In this document: one piece after another, positions 26,860 through 36,600 of the stretch
How positions within the stretch are numbered: the first letter of the stretch is position 1
How the letters are laid out: every line of letters starts with the position of its first letter
DNA from: Sphingobacteriales bacterium
Lineage (GTDB): Bacteria > Bacteroidota > Bacteroidia > Chitinophagales > JADIYW01
NCBI GenBank assembly: GCA_016699615.1
Contig: CP064984.1
Span: 682,001 to 746,000, forward strand
Direction of reading: 5' to 3'
DNA: 64,000 nt
Program-made: the position numbers and the translations under genes
The notes under the pieces: model-generated
The model's database searches: none
What the model was told of the DNA's origin: nothing
The model's input: the letters and a program-made list of their open reading frames with translations, nothing else

Positions 26860-27663
26860 TTAGAATATCTTAGCTACTTTCATTGCATTTCCTTGCGAAA
26901 ATAAATAGTAGTTTGAGTTTACTTCCTGATAAAATTCTACCGCCAACACATTCACAACTGATACATCCGCAGTAATAGTAGGAGAACCCGGCAAAGTACT
27001 TACAACACTAATTAAACCAGTTGAAGCATTTACAGGAAGATAACCTGAATCTTGTACATCTGTTAATCCGTTTGTAACACCGTCTTTTGGCTCATAAACT
27101 CCTGTAGTACTGTTATATTCAAAGTCAGACAAAACAGAAATAGCATTGATGATTTTGAAATGAGTAGCTCCAGCAGGAACATACATTCTATCCAAAGGAT
27201 TAAAAGAAGGTATATCCAAAGTTGAACTATCTCTTGCAGCTGTTGGAGTAATAGTATAAGGAGCATTAAAAGCACCATTTAGAGAATTGAATTTGTTAAA
27301 CTCAAACCCTTCTAAGTACTGAGGTGCAACAGTTACCAAAATTGCTCTTTGCCCTCTTGCCTCCGAACCATCTTCCAAATTGATTCTTTTCATTATTGCG
27401 GTTATCCTTCCTGTAACTTGGCTATCGCCATTATTACGAATTAAACCTGCAATACTTGTTCTTAGGGATTTACCTGCAATTGCACTTCCTCCAAATTCGT
27501 TCATATTCTCACGAGTACGAACAAAGGCTGGATCAGATGCAATCTGTTCTGAAGATGGACCGCCTTTTAGACCTGCAAAGTAACCATCATTCCCTTTAAT
27601 TTTGAAGTGACGAACTTCACCTAACGTCCCAACATATTTAATATGTCCTTTCTGTCTTGCCAT
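26860..27663 (-). CDS. Hypothetical Bacteroidota protein (MARQKG family)
   Basis: 267 residues, the only clear minus-strand gene inside the array. The N-terminus MARQKGHIKYVGTLGEVRHF, with DGYFAGLKGG and DPAFVRTRENMNEFGG, matches a family I recall in many Bacteroidota genomes with no assigned function. The C-terminal half (about 110-267) is rich in beta-type sequence, Thr, Ser, Val and Asn, like a structural or surface domain. No signal peptide is seen. A phage-derived structural role is possible but unproven. Confidence 0.6.
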   Translation of the reverse strand: MARQKGHIKYVGTLGEVRHFKIKGNDGYFAGLKGGPSSEQIASDPAFVRTRENMNEFGGSAIAGKSLRTSIAGLIRNNGDSQVTGRITAIMKRINLEDGSEARGQRAILVTVAPQYLEGFEFNKFNSLNGAFNAPYTITPTAARDSSTLDIPSFNPLDRMYVPAGATHFKIINAISVLSDFEYNSTTGVYEPKDGVTNGLTDVQDSGYLPVNASTGLISVVSTLPGSPTITADVSVVNVLAVEFYQEVNSNYYLFSQGNAMKVAKIF

Positions 27664-27746
27664 AATGATACGCTTTTTTTATGTTAAAAATTTAGTGTAA
27701 ATTTACGCCATAAATAGCTGTTAATCAATTACTTAAATAGTGCAAT

Positions 27747-28241
27747 ATGAAGCAATTAGATGTAAAGTGTCAGACCACAATCAAAACCAACTACGAAATA
27801 GTAAAAGTTGTAGATGGTGACGGTATAATCGCAAAGAATATAATCTCAAATAAAGAGGAAGAAATTCGTTTTTATGGAATTGATGCACCAGAGTTGACAC
27901 CTTGCAAAAAACTAAAGCAGGACGAAAGAGAAACCCATTTATCAGGGCGTTTTTTGATAGAGCTTGCACACCAGTCTTATGAATTTTTAAGAACTAAGGC
28001 AAAAATTGGAAATCGGATTACATTAATTCAAGAAGTAGGCAACGAGCAAGACCCATACGGCAGAACTTTGGCTTATGTGGTATTGCCTAAAGGCAACACC
28101 TTAAACGAAATAATGGTCAAGAACGGCTTTGCAAAGGCTTATGATAAACTTTATTGTTCCGAACTACCAAAGTATCAAGAACTCAATTTGAAGGCTAAAA
28201 CAAAGAAAAAAGGCTTATATTTGCTGGTAGATAGGTTCTAA
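27747..28241 (+). CDS. Thermonuclease-family (SNase-like) nuclease
   Basis: 164 residues covering an SNase OB-fold: VKVVDGDGIIAK (~20), IRFYGIDAPE (~46-55) and DPYGRTLAYVVL (~110). The catalytic set of SNase (Arg-Glu-Arg plus Asp metal ligands) is represented by R-x-Y-GIDAPE, the Glu and GRTLA. No signal peptide, so it is probably intracellular, unlike the secreted staphylococcal enzyme. It is the last gene of element 1, about 100 bases before att site 2. It may degrade DNA as part of element biology or defence. Confidence 0.82.
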   Translation: MKQLDVKCQTTIKTNYEIVKVVDGDGIIAKNIISNKEEEIRFYGIDAPELTPCKKLKQDERETHLSGRFLIELAHQSYEFLRTKAKIGNRITLIQEVGNEQDPYGRTLAYVVLPKGNTLNEIMVKNGFAKAYDKLYCSELPKYQELNLKAKTKKKGLYLLVDRF

Positions 28242-28255
28242 TAAAACAAAGGCAT

Positions 28256-28308
28256 TTTCTCTTATTTGCCACCAATTTTACAGTTTTTGTTGCCTATTTG
28301 TTGCCCAA
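28256..28308 (+). repeat. Right-end arm-type repeats of element 1
   Basis: TTTCTCTTATTTGC (28256-28269) and TTGTTGCCCAA (28298-28308), plus an imperfect copy at 28287, repeat the left-end motifs at 4804 and 4865. This pairs the two ends and defines element 1. Confidence 0.6.
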
Positions 28309-28343
28309 TCTGCATAACTAATTGATAATCAATACAGGTTACT

Positions 28344-28360
28344 TTTTGCATCGGAAAGTA
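28344..28360 (+). repeat. att site 2
   Basis: TTTTGCATCGGAAAGTA differs from the mnmE end by one base (T to C). It is preceded by AATACAGGTTAC, which is nearly repeated at site 3 (AATACAGATTAC). Boundary of elements 1 and 2. Confidence 0.85.
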
Positions 28361-28484
28361 ACCACGCAAAAACAACCTTTTAACAACTACACAATAAACA
28401 ACTATAATGTATTGTAAATAAGCATTTTAGATTGTATTAAATTTCATATTTATTACTGGTTATTATACCTTTGTTTTGGTTTAA

Positions 28485-28547
28485 TTTGTACCTTTGTTGT
28501 ACCTTGAACCATATTGAGGTACAAATTTTACATTTTTGTACCTTAAA
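28485..28547 (+). repeat. Left-end arm-type repeats of element 2
   Basis: TTTGTACCTTTG (28485), TTGTACCTTG (28497), the inverted AGGTACAAAT (28517) and TTTTTGTACCTTAAA (28533). The last is repeated exactly at 38086-38100 near the right end. These are probably integrase arm sites; they also overlap TAnnTTTG-like boxes. Confidence 0.6.
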
Positions 28548-28618
28548 AAGCGAAATAAATTGACAAAACAATACAAAAAAGTACACTTTAGTACAAAATG
28601 GACAAATAACAAAGTGAA

Positions 28619-29182
28619 ATGAGTAGTTCAACATTTAGAATTAAGAAAGTTTGCCAGCATTGTGGAACTGTTTTTGAAGCGCAAAAAGTATCAACTAAAT
28701 TTTGTAAACATCAATGCAGTCAACGCAACTATAAACTAAGAGCAAAACTTGCTAAAAAAGGTGAAGCAGAATTACAACTTACAAACAGTTTGGCTTTTCA
28801 ACCTAAAGTAAACGCAACCAGTTTAGAACTAATAAAGCATAAAGAATTTCTAAGTGTTACTGAATTATCTAAACTATTAAATTGTTCACGTCAAACTATC
28901 TACAATATCATCAATACTGGAAATATAAAAGCAGTTAATTTACTTAGCAAAAAGACATTGATTAGACGTGTAGATATTGACCAATTATTTGAAAACCCTA
29001 AAACCAAAATGAATGAATCAAACACAACTATTGAAATGGTTAATATTATAGAAATTGAAAAGGAGTTTAATATTTCTTACAATGGTTTATCGGCAATTAT
29101 AAAACGAAACAACATTGAAACTGAAAAGCGTGGTGTTTATGTATTTGTAAATAGAACTGAAATGAAAAGAGTATTGAGTTAA
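28619..29182 (+). CDS. Zinc-ribbon/HTH protein, element 2
   Basis: 187 residues. The same design as the protein at 5017: CQHCG and FCKHQC cysteine motifs (residues 12-37), then an excisionase-type HTH (about 78-125, FLSVTELSKLLNCSRQTIYN, LIRRVDIDQLF). It has an extra C-terminal segment (about 130-187) that looks like a second small HTH (IEKEFNISYNGLSAIIKR). It lies 18 bases upstream of the integrase. Probably a directionality factor or integrase regulator. Confidence 0.72.
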   Translation: MSSSTFRIKKVCQHCGTVFEAQKVSTKFCKHQCSQRNYKLRAKLAKKGEAELQLTNSLAFQPKVNATSLELIKHKEFLSVTELSKLLNCSRQTIYNIINTGNIKAVNLLSKKTLIRRVDIDQLFENPKTKMNESNTTIEMVNIIEIEKEFNISYNGLSAIIKRNNIETEKRGVYVFVNRTEMKRVLS

Positions 29183-29200
29183 AAACTAATTTCACAAGAA

Positions 29201-30343
29201 ATGACTATAAAAGTAAAACTAAGACAAAAACCAATATCAGGAAATAGACAAAGTCTATATTTAGATTTCTATCCAGCGATTCCAAATTCTAAAACTGGTG
29301 AACTAACAAGACGTGAATTTTTAGGATTGTATTTATTTGACAAAGCTAAAACACCATTTGACAAAGAACACAACAAAACAAACCAGCAAATAGCTGAACA
29401 AATTAGACAACAAAGAGATAACTCATTAAACAAACCTGAAATATATACTGGTTTTGAAAAAGAGCAACTAAGAATTAAAGAATTTGGTGAAACCTCTTTT
29501 GTTGCATACTTTGAAAGTTTAGCCAACAAAAGAAAAGCATCGAATTTTGATAATTGGATTTCTGCATTAAAATACTTCAAAGAATTTTCAAAAGGTGATG
29601 TGAAATTTGAAAACATAAACGAAAAGTTTTGTTCAGATTTCAAAGATTTTCTATTAACAACCAAAAAAGAAAAAAGTACAATAACTAAACTTTCACAAAA
29701 TTCAGCAGTTTCATATTTTAATAAATTAAAGGCAACTCTAAAACAAGCGTACAAAGACGGATATCTGAAAACTGATTTAAACTCACGAATTGCATCTACA
29801 AAACAAGCTGAAACACAACGAAATTTTCTAACTGTGGAGGAACTAAATAAACTTGTAAAAACAGATTGCACAATACCATTATTTAAAACAGCTTCATTGT
29901 TTTCTGCACTAACTGGTTTGCGGTTTTCAGATATTGAAAAACTACTTTGGAGTGAAATTGAGTTTATAAAAGGTCAAGGTTACTTTATTCATTTCAAACA
30001 AAAGAAAACACAAGGTTTTGAAGTAATGCCAATTTCTGAACAAGCATATAGTTTATTAGGTGAACCAAAAGAACCAAACAATAAAGTATTTGAGGGTTTA
30101 ACATATTCAGCATTAAACAACAAATATTTATACCAATGGATTGCAAAAGCTGGAATAACAAAAGATATAACGTTTCATTGTTTTAGACATACATTTGCTA
30201 CATTACAACTTAGTAACGGAACGGATATTTATACTGTTTCAAAAATGTTAGGACACCGAGAACTAAAGACAACTCAAATTTATGCTAAGGTTATGGACAA
30301 ATCTAAACGTGAAGCGTCTGAAAAAATTATACTGGATTTATAA
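29201..30343 (+). CDS. Tyrosine site-specific integrase, element 2
   Basis: 380 residues. Catalytic residues: Arg in TGLRFSDIEKL, His-x-x-Arg in HCFRHTFATLQ, His in LGHRELKTT and the nucleophile in TTQIYAKV. The N-terminal arm-binding domain (KVKLRQKPISGNRQSLYLDF) and SAM-like domain are complete. Related to, but clearly different from, the integrases at 5425 and 39997. Predicted to act at the mnmE 3' end because of the flanking att sites. Confidence 0.92.
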   Translation: MTIKVKLRQKPISGNRQSLYLDFYPAIPNSKTGELTRREFLGLYLFDKAKTPFDKEHNKTNQQIAEQIRQQRDNSLNKPEIYTGFEKEQLRIKEFGETSFVAYFESLANKRKASNFDNWISALKYFKEFSKGDVKFENINEKFCSDFKDFLLTTKKEKSTITKLSQNSAVSYFNKLKATLKQAYKDGYLKTDLNSRIASTKQAETQRNFLTVEELNKLVKTDCTIPLFKTASLFSALTGLRFSDIEKLLWSEIEFIKGQGYFIHFKQKKTQGFEVMPISEQAYSLLGEPKEPNNKVFEGLTYSALNNKYLYQWIAKAGITKDITFHCFRHTFATLQLSNGTDIYTVSKMLGHRELKTTQIYAKVMDKSKREASEKIILDL

Positions 30344-30364
30344 TTATGAAAATTTTATTGTAAA

Positions 30365-30628
30365 ATGATAACTACTATACATGAAACACTTTTTATTGAG
30401 AATATAGAAACTATAAACTTTTGTGATAAACCAGTAATTTATCAATTATCAGTAAGGAATTTAAGAGAACCTTTTGAAACACAACCAACAAAAGGAATTA
30501 AACACGATTATAATAATTGTAAAAAATGCAAGAAACAACACGCAAATATTTTAAGACAAGCAACAGAACAATTTAATATTTTTCCTAATTGCTGTGAACA
30601 TCATAAAAACCTACTAAATAAGGATTAG
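30365..30628 (+). CDS. Small cysteine-rich hypothetical protein
   Basis: 87 residues. A C-terminal motif CKKCKKQHANIL and NCCEHHKNLL provides a Cys/His set that could bind zinc. No known family recognised. It lies between the integrase and the RteC-position gene. Confidence 0.55.
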   Translation: MITTIHETLFIENIETINFCDKPVIYQLSVRNLREPFETQPTKGIKHDYNNCKKCKKQHANILRQATEQFNIFPNCCEHHKNLLNKD

Positions 30629-30643
30629 TTTAATAAATCCAAA

Positions 30644-31720
30644 ATGGAAAATTTGGCTTTGATAACAACTAATAAATTTATTTTCACCACACAACATATT
30701 TACAACAATATAGAAAGTGAAAATTGGTATAAAGAAATCACAGATTACATTGAATATACAATTTGTAGTTTTGGTACGTTTCCTGATGCTAATTGTGGAA
30801 ATCCATTTTATTTAAGCAGTTATTTTGACTACATAAAAAGGTATACAAACAATCTAAAATGTACTGGTGAAGAGTTAAAAAGGAAACGTATAATTTTAAG
30901 TTATTTAGATTCATATTTTACAAAAGATGAGGACAAAGATTTTGATTTTAAACTGATTGTATTCTACTATGAACAATGGTATAAAACATTTCCTTTTGAC
31001 TTAATATACTTTCAGCATTTAAAGGAAAGTTATAAATCTATTCCATTATTTACAAACAAAACTGAAACCAATAAATACCTAAACCGAACTAAAGTTAATA
31101 TACACACAAAAGATAGTCTTTTAGAATTATTGATTAACAGAACCAAAAAATTACTTACTGAAATAAATGGTGCAACACTTTATAAAAAAGGTTTACTGAA
31201 TGATACAAATAAAGTACAAATTGATTTGCTAATTGAAAGTAGAATTTTAGAATGCGATACCATTTTGAATGATGATACTGCAAATGAAAAACATAGATAT
31301 TTAAACATTTTGAAAAAATGGCTTGCTGGTGAAATTGAGTTTATAAATGAATTGGTAAAAGTATTGCCACCTCCACAAAAAACAATTGCCAACAAAGCCG
31401 AAACCGAAAGTAATAACTACTCAAATAAACAAATTGCAATTGCATATAGTATAATTGGTGAGCAAATAACCACAGAAAATGCAAGTGCTATTTTATTAAA
31501 ACATTCAAAAAATAGAAGTATTGATAAATTACTTCAAAAAAGAATTACCAAACCAAGTACTCTTACTGTTTTATCAGGCAATAAAACTACTGACACAATG
31601 AGTTTAAACGATTTAAAAAGTGCAAAACGATTACTAAGTGGTATGAAAAATACAAAAGCAGTAAAGGACACTGAACACATAATAACTTCATTCCAAACAA
31701 ATTACAATAACAAGTATTAA
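30644..31720 (+). CDS. Hypothetical protein (RteC-like position)
   Basis: 358 residues, 15 bases after the previous gene. The N-terminal part (about 30-150) contains CSFGTFPDANCGNPFYLSSY and KLIVFYYEQWYKTFPFDL, resembling RteC-family proteins of Bacteroides elements, which regulate excision. The C-terminus (about 260-358) has NKQIAIAYSIIGEQITTENA. Length and place match gene 6534 in element 1. RteC relationship is tentative. Confidence 0.5.
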   Translation: MENLALITTNKFIFTTQHIYNNIESENWYKEITDYIEYTICSFGTFPDANCGNPFYLSSYFDYIKRYTNNLKCTGEELKRKRIILSYLDSYFTKDEDKDFDFKLIVFYYEQWYKTFPFDLIYFQHLKESYKSIPLFTNKTETNKYLNRTKVNIHTKDSLLELLINRTKKLLTEINGATLYKKGLLNDTNKVQIDLLIESRILECDTILNDDTANEKHRYLNILKKWLAGEIEFINELVKVLPPPQKTIANKAETESNNYSNKQIAIAYSIIGEQITTENASAILLKHSKNRSIDKLLQKRITKPSTLTVLSGNKTTDTMSLNDLKSAKRLLSGMKNTKAVKDTEHIITSFQTNYNNKY

Positions 31721-31724
31721 AATA

Positions 31725-31746
31725 CATACCACTTGCATACCACTTG
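31725..31746 (+). repeat. Two tandem 11-bp direct repeats
   Basis: CATACCACTTG occurs twice head to tail (31725-31735, 31736-31746), just upstream of the HTH and rep genes. Possible binding site for the HTH protein or Rep. Confidence 0.5.
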
Positions 31747-31802
31747 CACTCGGTTTATTATTCTACACTAAATAATCTTTGCTACATAAATACAGTAGCA
31801 AA

Positions 31803-32138
31803 ATGAACAATCCATTTGAAACAATAGATGCAAGGTTAAGCAACATAGAATCTATTTCACTTGACCTGAAACACTCAAACCAAGTAAGTCAAACAACAAC
31901 AGAAATAGACCAATGGTTTGACCTAAACCAATTATGTGAATACTTACCTGATAAACCAGCAAAGGCAACCGCATACGGCTGGGTACATACTGGTATGATT
32001 CCACACCACAAAGGACAAAAAAAGCTAAGATTTCTAAAATCTGAAATTGACCAATGGCTAAAAACTGGTAAGCGTAAAACTTATGCAGAAACTTCAATTA
32101 TTGCAGAAACCTATTTGCAATCAAAAAAACGAAAGTAA
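31803..32138 (+). CDS. Helix-turn-helix protein upstream of rep
   Basis: 111 residues from the ATG at 31803 (MNNPFETIDARLSNIES). The HTH-type region is FDLNQLCEYLPDKPAKATAY followed by GWVHTGMIPHHKGQKKLRFL and SEIDQWL, the excisionase-like pattern. It lies 26 bases upstream of the rep gene. Counterpart of 7406 and 41962. Confidence 0.72.
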   Translation: MNNPFETIDARLSNIESISLDLKHSNQVSQTTTEIDQWFDLNQLCEYLPDKPAKATAYGWVHTGMIPHHKGQKKLRFLKSEIDQWLKTGKRKTYAETSIIAETYLQSKKRK

Positions 32139-32164
32139 GTATTCACACCTAAACAGCAATTCTT

Positions 32165-33202
32165 ATGAGCAAAGTGGTACATACATTAGCACAAATCGGT
32201 ACAACTAAACCAGCCAAAAACGCCAAAACACCTATTGCCATTGTAAAAGGCAACGGTACGGACGTTTCAAATAACGATGTAAATTTTGCACGTTACCAGC
32301 GCAAAATTAAAACACAAAAAGTAGTTCTAAGTCTTATTGATGTTGCAACAAAAAAAGGACAACTGGAAAGTGTAAAAGAATATTGGAATACTTACTATTG
32401 CCTTAACAAAATTTACATCGACGGAAATAGAATTTATGGTTACTACTGCAAAAACAGAATTTGTACTGTGTGTAGTGGAAACCGCAAAGCCGAAATGATA
32501 AACAAATATTTGCCTATTCTTAACCAATGGAAAGAACCCTACTTTGTAACACTAACTATAACCAGCGCACCACTAAAACGATTAAGTGCATTAATGAAAG
32601 CAATGAATAGAGGATTGAATTTGATAGTAAACAAATACAAACAACGAAATAAACGAAATACTGGCAAAAAACTAATAGGTATTAAAGCCTTAGAATGTAA
32701 TTTCAACCCAAAATATAAAACATACAATCCACATTTTCACTTAGTAGTACCTGACAAAGAAACAGCCGACATTTTGATAAATGAATGGCTTTACTATTGC
32801 AACCGAAAAGGAAAATACAGAGCAAGTCTAAAAGTACAACTTGCAATAAAAGTAAAAGATAATGAAGATGTTTTAGTGGAGGTTATAAAATACGGTAGTA
32901 AGATTTTTACTGAAAAAAAAGGCGACGACAAAATTAAGATTCCAGCAAAGATTTACGTTTCTGCTTTACATAATATTCTAACTGCAATGAAAGGAATACG
33001 ATTGTTTGAGCGTTTCGGTTTTAACACACCCAAAAAAGAAAAAACAACTACTACCAAAATACTAACTGATTTTGATACATTGGTTTATGATTCTAAAGTA
33101 ATGGACTGGATAGATATTGAAAGTGAATTAAGATTAAGTGATTATGCTTTGCCGACTGAATTACAACAACTCTTAAATAATATTGATACGGTAAGCGAAT
33201 AA
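32165..33202 (+). CDS. rep: Rolling-circle-type replication initiator (HUH Rep)
   Basis: 345 residues. Motifs of Rep_1-type rolling-circle initiators: YCKNRICTVCSGNRKAEMIN (zinc-like CxxC), FVTLTITS, the HUH metal motif in YNPHFHLVVPDK (~195), and Tyr with Lys in EVIKYGSKIF (~240) as the candidate nicking tyrosine. Such proteins nick the double-strand origin of small plasmids. In an integrated element it implies replication after excision, or descent from a captured plasmid. Three minus-strand small RNAs lie immediately downstream and converge on it. Confidence 0.82.
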   Translation: MSKVVHTLAQIGTTKPAKNAKTPIAIVKGNGTDVSNNDVNFARYQRKIKTQKVVLSLIDVATKKGQLESVKEYWNTYYCLNKIYIDGNRIYGYYCKNRICTVCSGNRKAEMINKYLPILNQWKEPYFVTLTITSAPLKRLSALMKAMNRGLNLIVNKYKQRNKRNTGKKLIGIKALECNFNPKYKTYNPHFHLVVPDKETADILINEWLYYCNRKGKYRASLKVQLAIKVKDNEDVLVEVIKYGSKIFTEKKGDDKIKIPAKIYVSALHNILTAMKGIRLFERFGFNTPKKEKTTTTKILTDFDTLVYDSKVMDWIDIESELRLSDYALPTELQQLLNNIDTVSE

Positions 33203-33344
33203 AAAAAAGGAACGATATTACTCATTCCTTTCCAGCACAAACTACCGTCGTAGTTTATTCTTTGAATAGTAGCTACTCCAATTAGTATTACCCTATTCCG
33301 TACTTGCGTTTAAGTAGTGCCGATTAATCGGTCTATGTCGCACA
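33201..33344 (-). ncRNA. Putative small RNA 1, converging on rep
   Basis: A minus-strand TACTTTTG (-7 type, 33350-33357) gives a start near 33344. The transcript ends at a classical terminator, with AAAGGAA/TTCCTTT arms (33206-33231) and eight T residues. It contains other hairpins: CCGATTAATCGG and AAACTAC/GTAGTTT. The terminator overlaps the rep stop codon and would serve both strands. No open reading frame of note. Confidence 0.5.
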
Positions 33345-33365
33345 CAATACAAAAGTACAAAATTT

Positions 33366-33469
33366 CTAAAAATAAAATGAGGATGCAGTCGTGGTGCATC
33401 CTCTGTGTCCCGTTTAATACACCGTGTTGCAAAGCAGTATCAGGTATTTCTACTTTCGTATCGGCTCCG
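33366..33469 (-). ncRNA. Putative small RNA 2
   Basis: A minus-strand TATCTTTG (33475-33482) is a good -7 box. The terminator is a nine-base perfect stem GAGGATGCA/TGCATCCTC (33379-33403) followed by a T-rich tract. Predicted length about 100 bases. It lies immediately upstream of small RNA 1 on the same strand. Confidence 0.55.
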
Positions 33470-33489
33470 TAGTGCAAAGATACAAAATT

Positions 33490-33560
33490 TTAAAAATAAA
33501 AATACCAGTCATGCGAACAAAGGTCATAGCTTATAAAGCTATCCAAAGTCTCTAACTGGC
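33490..33560 (-). ncRNA. Putative small RNA 3
   Basis: A minus-strand TAACTTTG (33566-33573) precedes a roughly 70-base transcript almost wholly folded: outer CCAGT/ACTGG arms, inner ATAGCTT/AAGCTAT, then a T-rich end (33493-33503). Third in the tandem series. The layout repeats promoter, short body, terminator. Confidence 0.5.
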
Positions 33561-33632
33561 AAGTACAAAGTTATAGAAAATTCTTATTACTTATTACTTT
33601 CTACTTATTACTTTCTTTCGTATTTTAGCCAA

Positions 33633-36600
33633 ATGTCATTATTTCAGAAATCCGTTCTCAATCAATATTTAAAGCAACTCGATAAAACGAAAGTGGAAAA
33701 TGCTTACCAAAAGTTTAAAGCACATTTTCACAATGCTACTATTCAGCAACATATTAGAGATAGCAAAGAAGAACAATATCAAGGCGAATTTTTGATAGAT
33801 TTATTTGTAAATGTTTTAGGTTATACAAAAAATCCACAACCAAATTTTAATTTACAAACCGAACAAAAAAACGAAACTAACAGCAAAAAAGCAGACGGTG
33901 CAATTTTGAAAGATAGCAATGCAATTGCAGTTATCGAACTAAAAGGCACAAACACTACTGATTTAGCAACCGTTGCACCACAAGCATTTGGTTATAAAAA
34001 CAATCAAAAAGAATGTAAATACGTTATCATTTCCAACTTTGAAAAGTTGCGTTTCTACATTGATAATGCAATAGATTTTGAAGAGTTTAATTTGTTTACA
34101 CTTACTGAAAATGAATTTACGTTATTGTATTTGTGTTTGCATATTGATAATATTTTTTCGGATTTACCAGCCATTATAAAACAAAAATCAACGGTAAAAG
34201 AACAAGATATTACAAAACAATTATACAAAGATTATTCAGATTTTAAACGCAAATTGTTTACCGATATTGTACAACTTAATCCACAATACGACAAACTTAT
34301 TTTATTCAAAAAATCTCAAAAATTATTAGATAGAATTTTGTTTATTTTGTTTGCAGAAGATAGAGGTTTGTTACAAGCAAACACCATTCAAACAATTTTA
34401 GATGAATTTGAAAACCTTAAAAAACTCGATGCTTACCAGCCATTATACGAACGTTTTAAAAAACATTTTACTTACTTAAACAACGGTTTAAAAAATGAGA
34501 AATACGAAGTGTTTGGTTACAATGGTGGTTTGTTTGCCAACGATGAAATTTTAGATACCATAAAAATTTCCGATAATCTTTTACAAAACTATGTTCCTAT
34601 ACTTTCTAAATATGATTATGAAACAGATGTTGATGTAAATATACTCGGTCACATCTTTGAACATTCGTTAAATGATATTGAAGAAATACAAGCTGAATTA
34701 GACGGAACAGCAATTGACAAAACTAAAACCAAACGCAAAAAAGACGGTGTTTTTTACACACCAAAATACATTACAAAATATATTGTAGAAAATACTGTTG
34801 GTGCGTTGTGTACCGAAAAGCGAAATGAATACGGAATTATTGCCGACAACTATACACCTGACAAACGCAAAGCAAAAAAGAAAGAACTATTACAAACTTT
34901 AGATACCTACCAAAACTGGTTACTGCAAATTACAATAGTTGACCCAGCGTGTGGTAGTGGTGCATTTTTAAACCAAGCATTAGATTTTTTGATACAGGAA
35001 CACAAAGGTATTGACGAACTAAGAGCGCAACTGTTAGGACATAGTTTTGTATTACCTGACCACGAAATAGAAATATTAGAAAACAATATTTTTGGTGTGG
35101 ATTTGAATGATGAAAGTGTAGAGATTGCACGGTTGAGTTTGTGGTTGCGTACTGCACGGAAAGGACGAAAACTAAACAGCTTAAACAACAATATAAAATG
35201 CGGTAACAGTTTAATAGATGATGCAACAATAGCAGGAGAAAAAGCATTTGACTGGCAAAAGGAATTTCCAAAAATATTTGAGCGTGGAGGCTTTGATGTA
35301 GTGATTGGAAATCCACCATATGTACAATTACAATCAATAAAAGAAATATCTGAAAGTTTACAAGGCTTAGGATATAATACTTTTGAAAAAACTGGTGATT
35401 TATATTGTATGTTTTATGAAAAAGGAAATATCATTTTAAAAGAAAATGGAATTTTAGGTTTTATTACTTCTAATAAATGGATGCGTTCAAATTATGGAAA
35501 ATCACTAAGAAAATACATAACAGAATACACACAACCTATTTTAATAATTGATTTAGGTGCTGGGATTTTTGATAGTGCAACAGTTGATTCTAATATTCTA
35601 ATTTTTAGTAAAAATGATTACAAGAGTTCATTTAATGCAATTGATATTACAAATGAAAATTATTTTTTGGATTTTTCAATTTATGAAAATCAAAAAATAG
35701 AAATTAATCCTAAAAAAGATGAAATATGGACAATCTATAATTTATCAGAAAGAAATATTAAACAACAAATAGAAAAATTAGGTACACCTTTAAAAGATTG
35801 GAATTTAAAGATATATTTAGGTATAAAAACTGGATACAATGAAGCATTTGTTATTGACAAACAAACTAAAGAACAATTAATAAAAGAAGATGCAAATAGC
35901 ATCAAAATTATAAAACCAATACTTAGAGGCAAAGATATTAAAGCATACATTACTGATTATTCTGATTTATGGTTAATTAATTTTCACAATGGTTATAAGG
36001 TTGGTAATGAATATAAAGAAAGAATAAAAATTGAAGATTATCCAGCTATTAAAAAACACTTAGATAAATATTGGAATAATCTTGAAAACAGATATGACAA
36101 AGGTGAAACACCATATAATTTGAGAAATTGTGCATATGTTAATGAGTTTGCTAAAAAGAAAATAGTATATCCTGATATTTCACAGAAACTTAGTTTTGTT
36201 ATTTTAGAGGAAGATTACATTGTTGCAAATACAGCTTATTTTCTAACAACTGATAGTTGTTATTTGCTTTCAGTTTTAAATTCAAAATTGATAAATTATT
36301 ATTATAAATCAATTTCTGCTCAATTAGGTAGTACTGGTATTAGAAGTTTTACCATTTATATTGAACAATTACCAATTCCAAATATCTCACTTTCCGACCA
36401 ACAACCATTTATAGAAAAAGCAGAAACGATGTTGCAAAAAAACAAAGAACTGCAAACCATAAAAAGCAATGTTGTAAAGTTGTTGCAAAGTCAATATTCA
36501 ACAATCAACATCAACACCAAACTCAATAATTGGAACGAATTGAGTTTTAAAGATTTTTGTAAAGAACTGGAAAAGCAAAAAATAAAACTAACTCTTTCAG

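Larger units (their letters stand above)
4799..28343 (+). mobile_element. Integrative element 1 carrying the type III R-M operon
   Basis: This 23.5-kb segment lies between att sites 1 and 2. Its ends carry matching terminal repeats found nowhere else in the array: TTTCTCTTATTTGC at 4804 and 28256, and TTGTTGCCCAA at 4865, 4927 and 28298. It contains a tyrosine integrase, HTH/excisionase-like genes, a VirE-N/DUF3987 replication-type protein, the large restriction operon (10326-25102) and a distal group with an SNase-like nuclease. I see no relaxase or conjugation genes, so it is a non-conjugative island, mobilisable at most. Confidence 0.8.
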
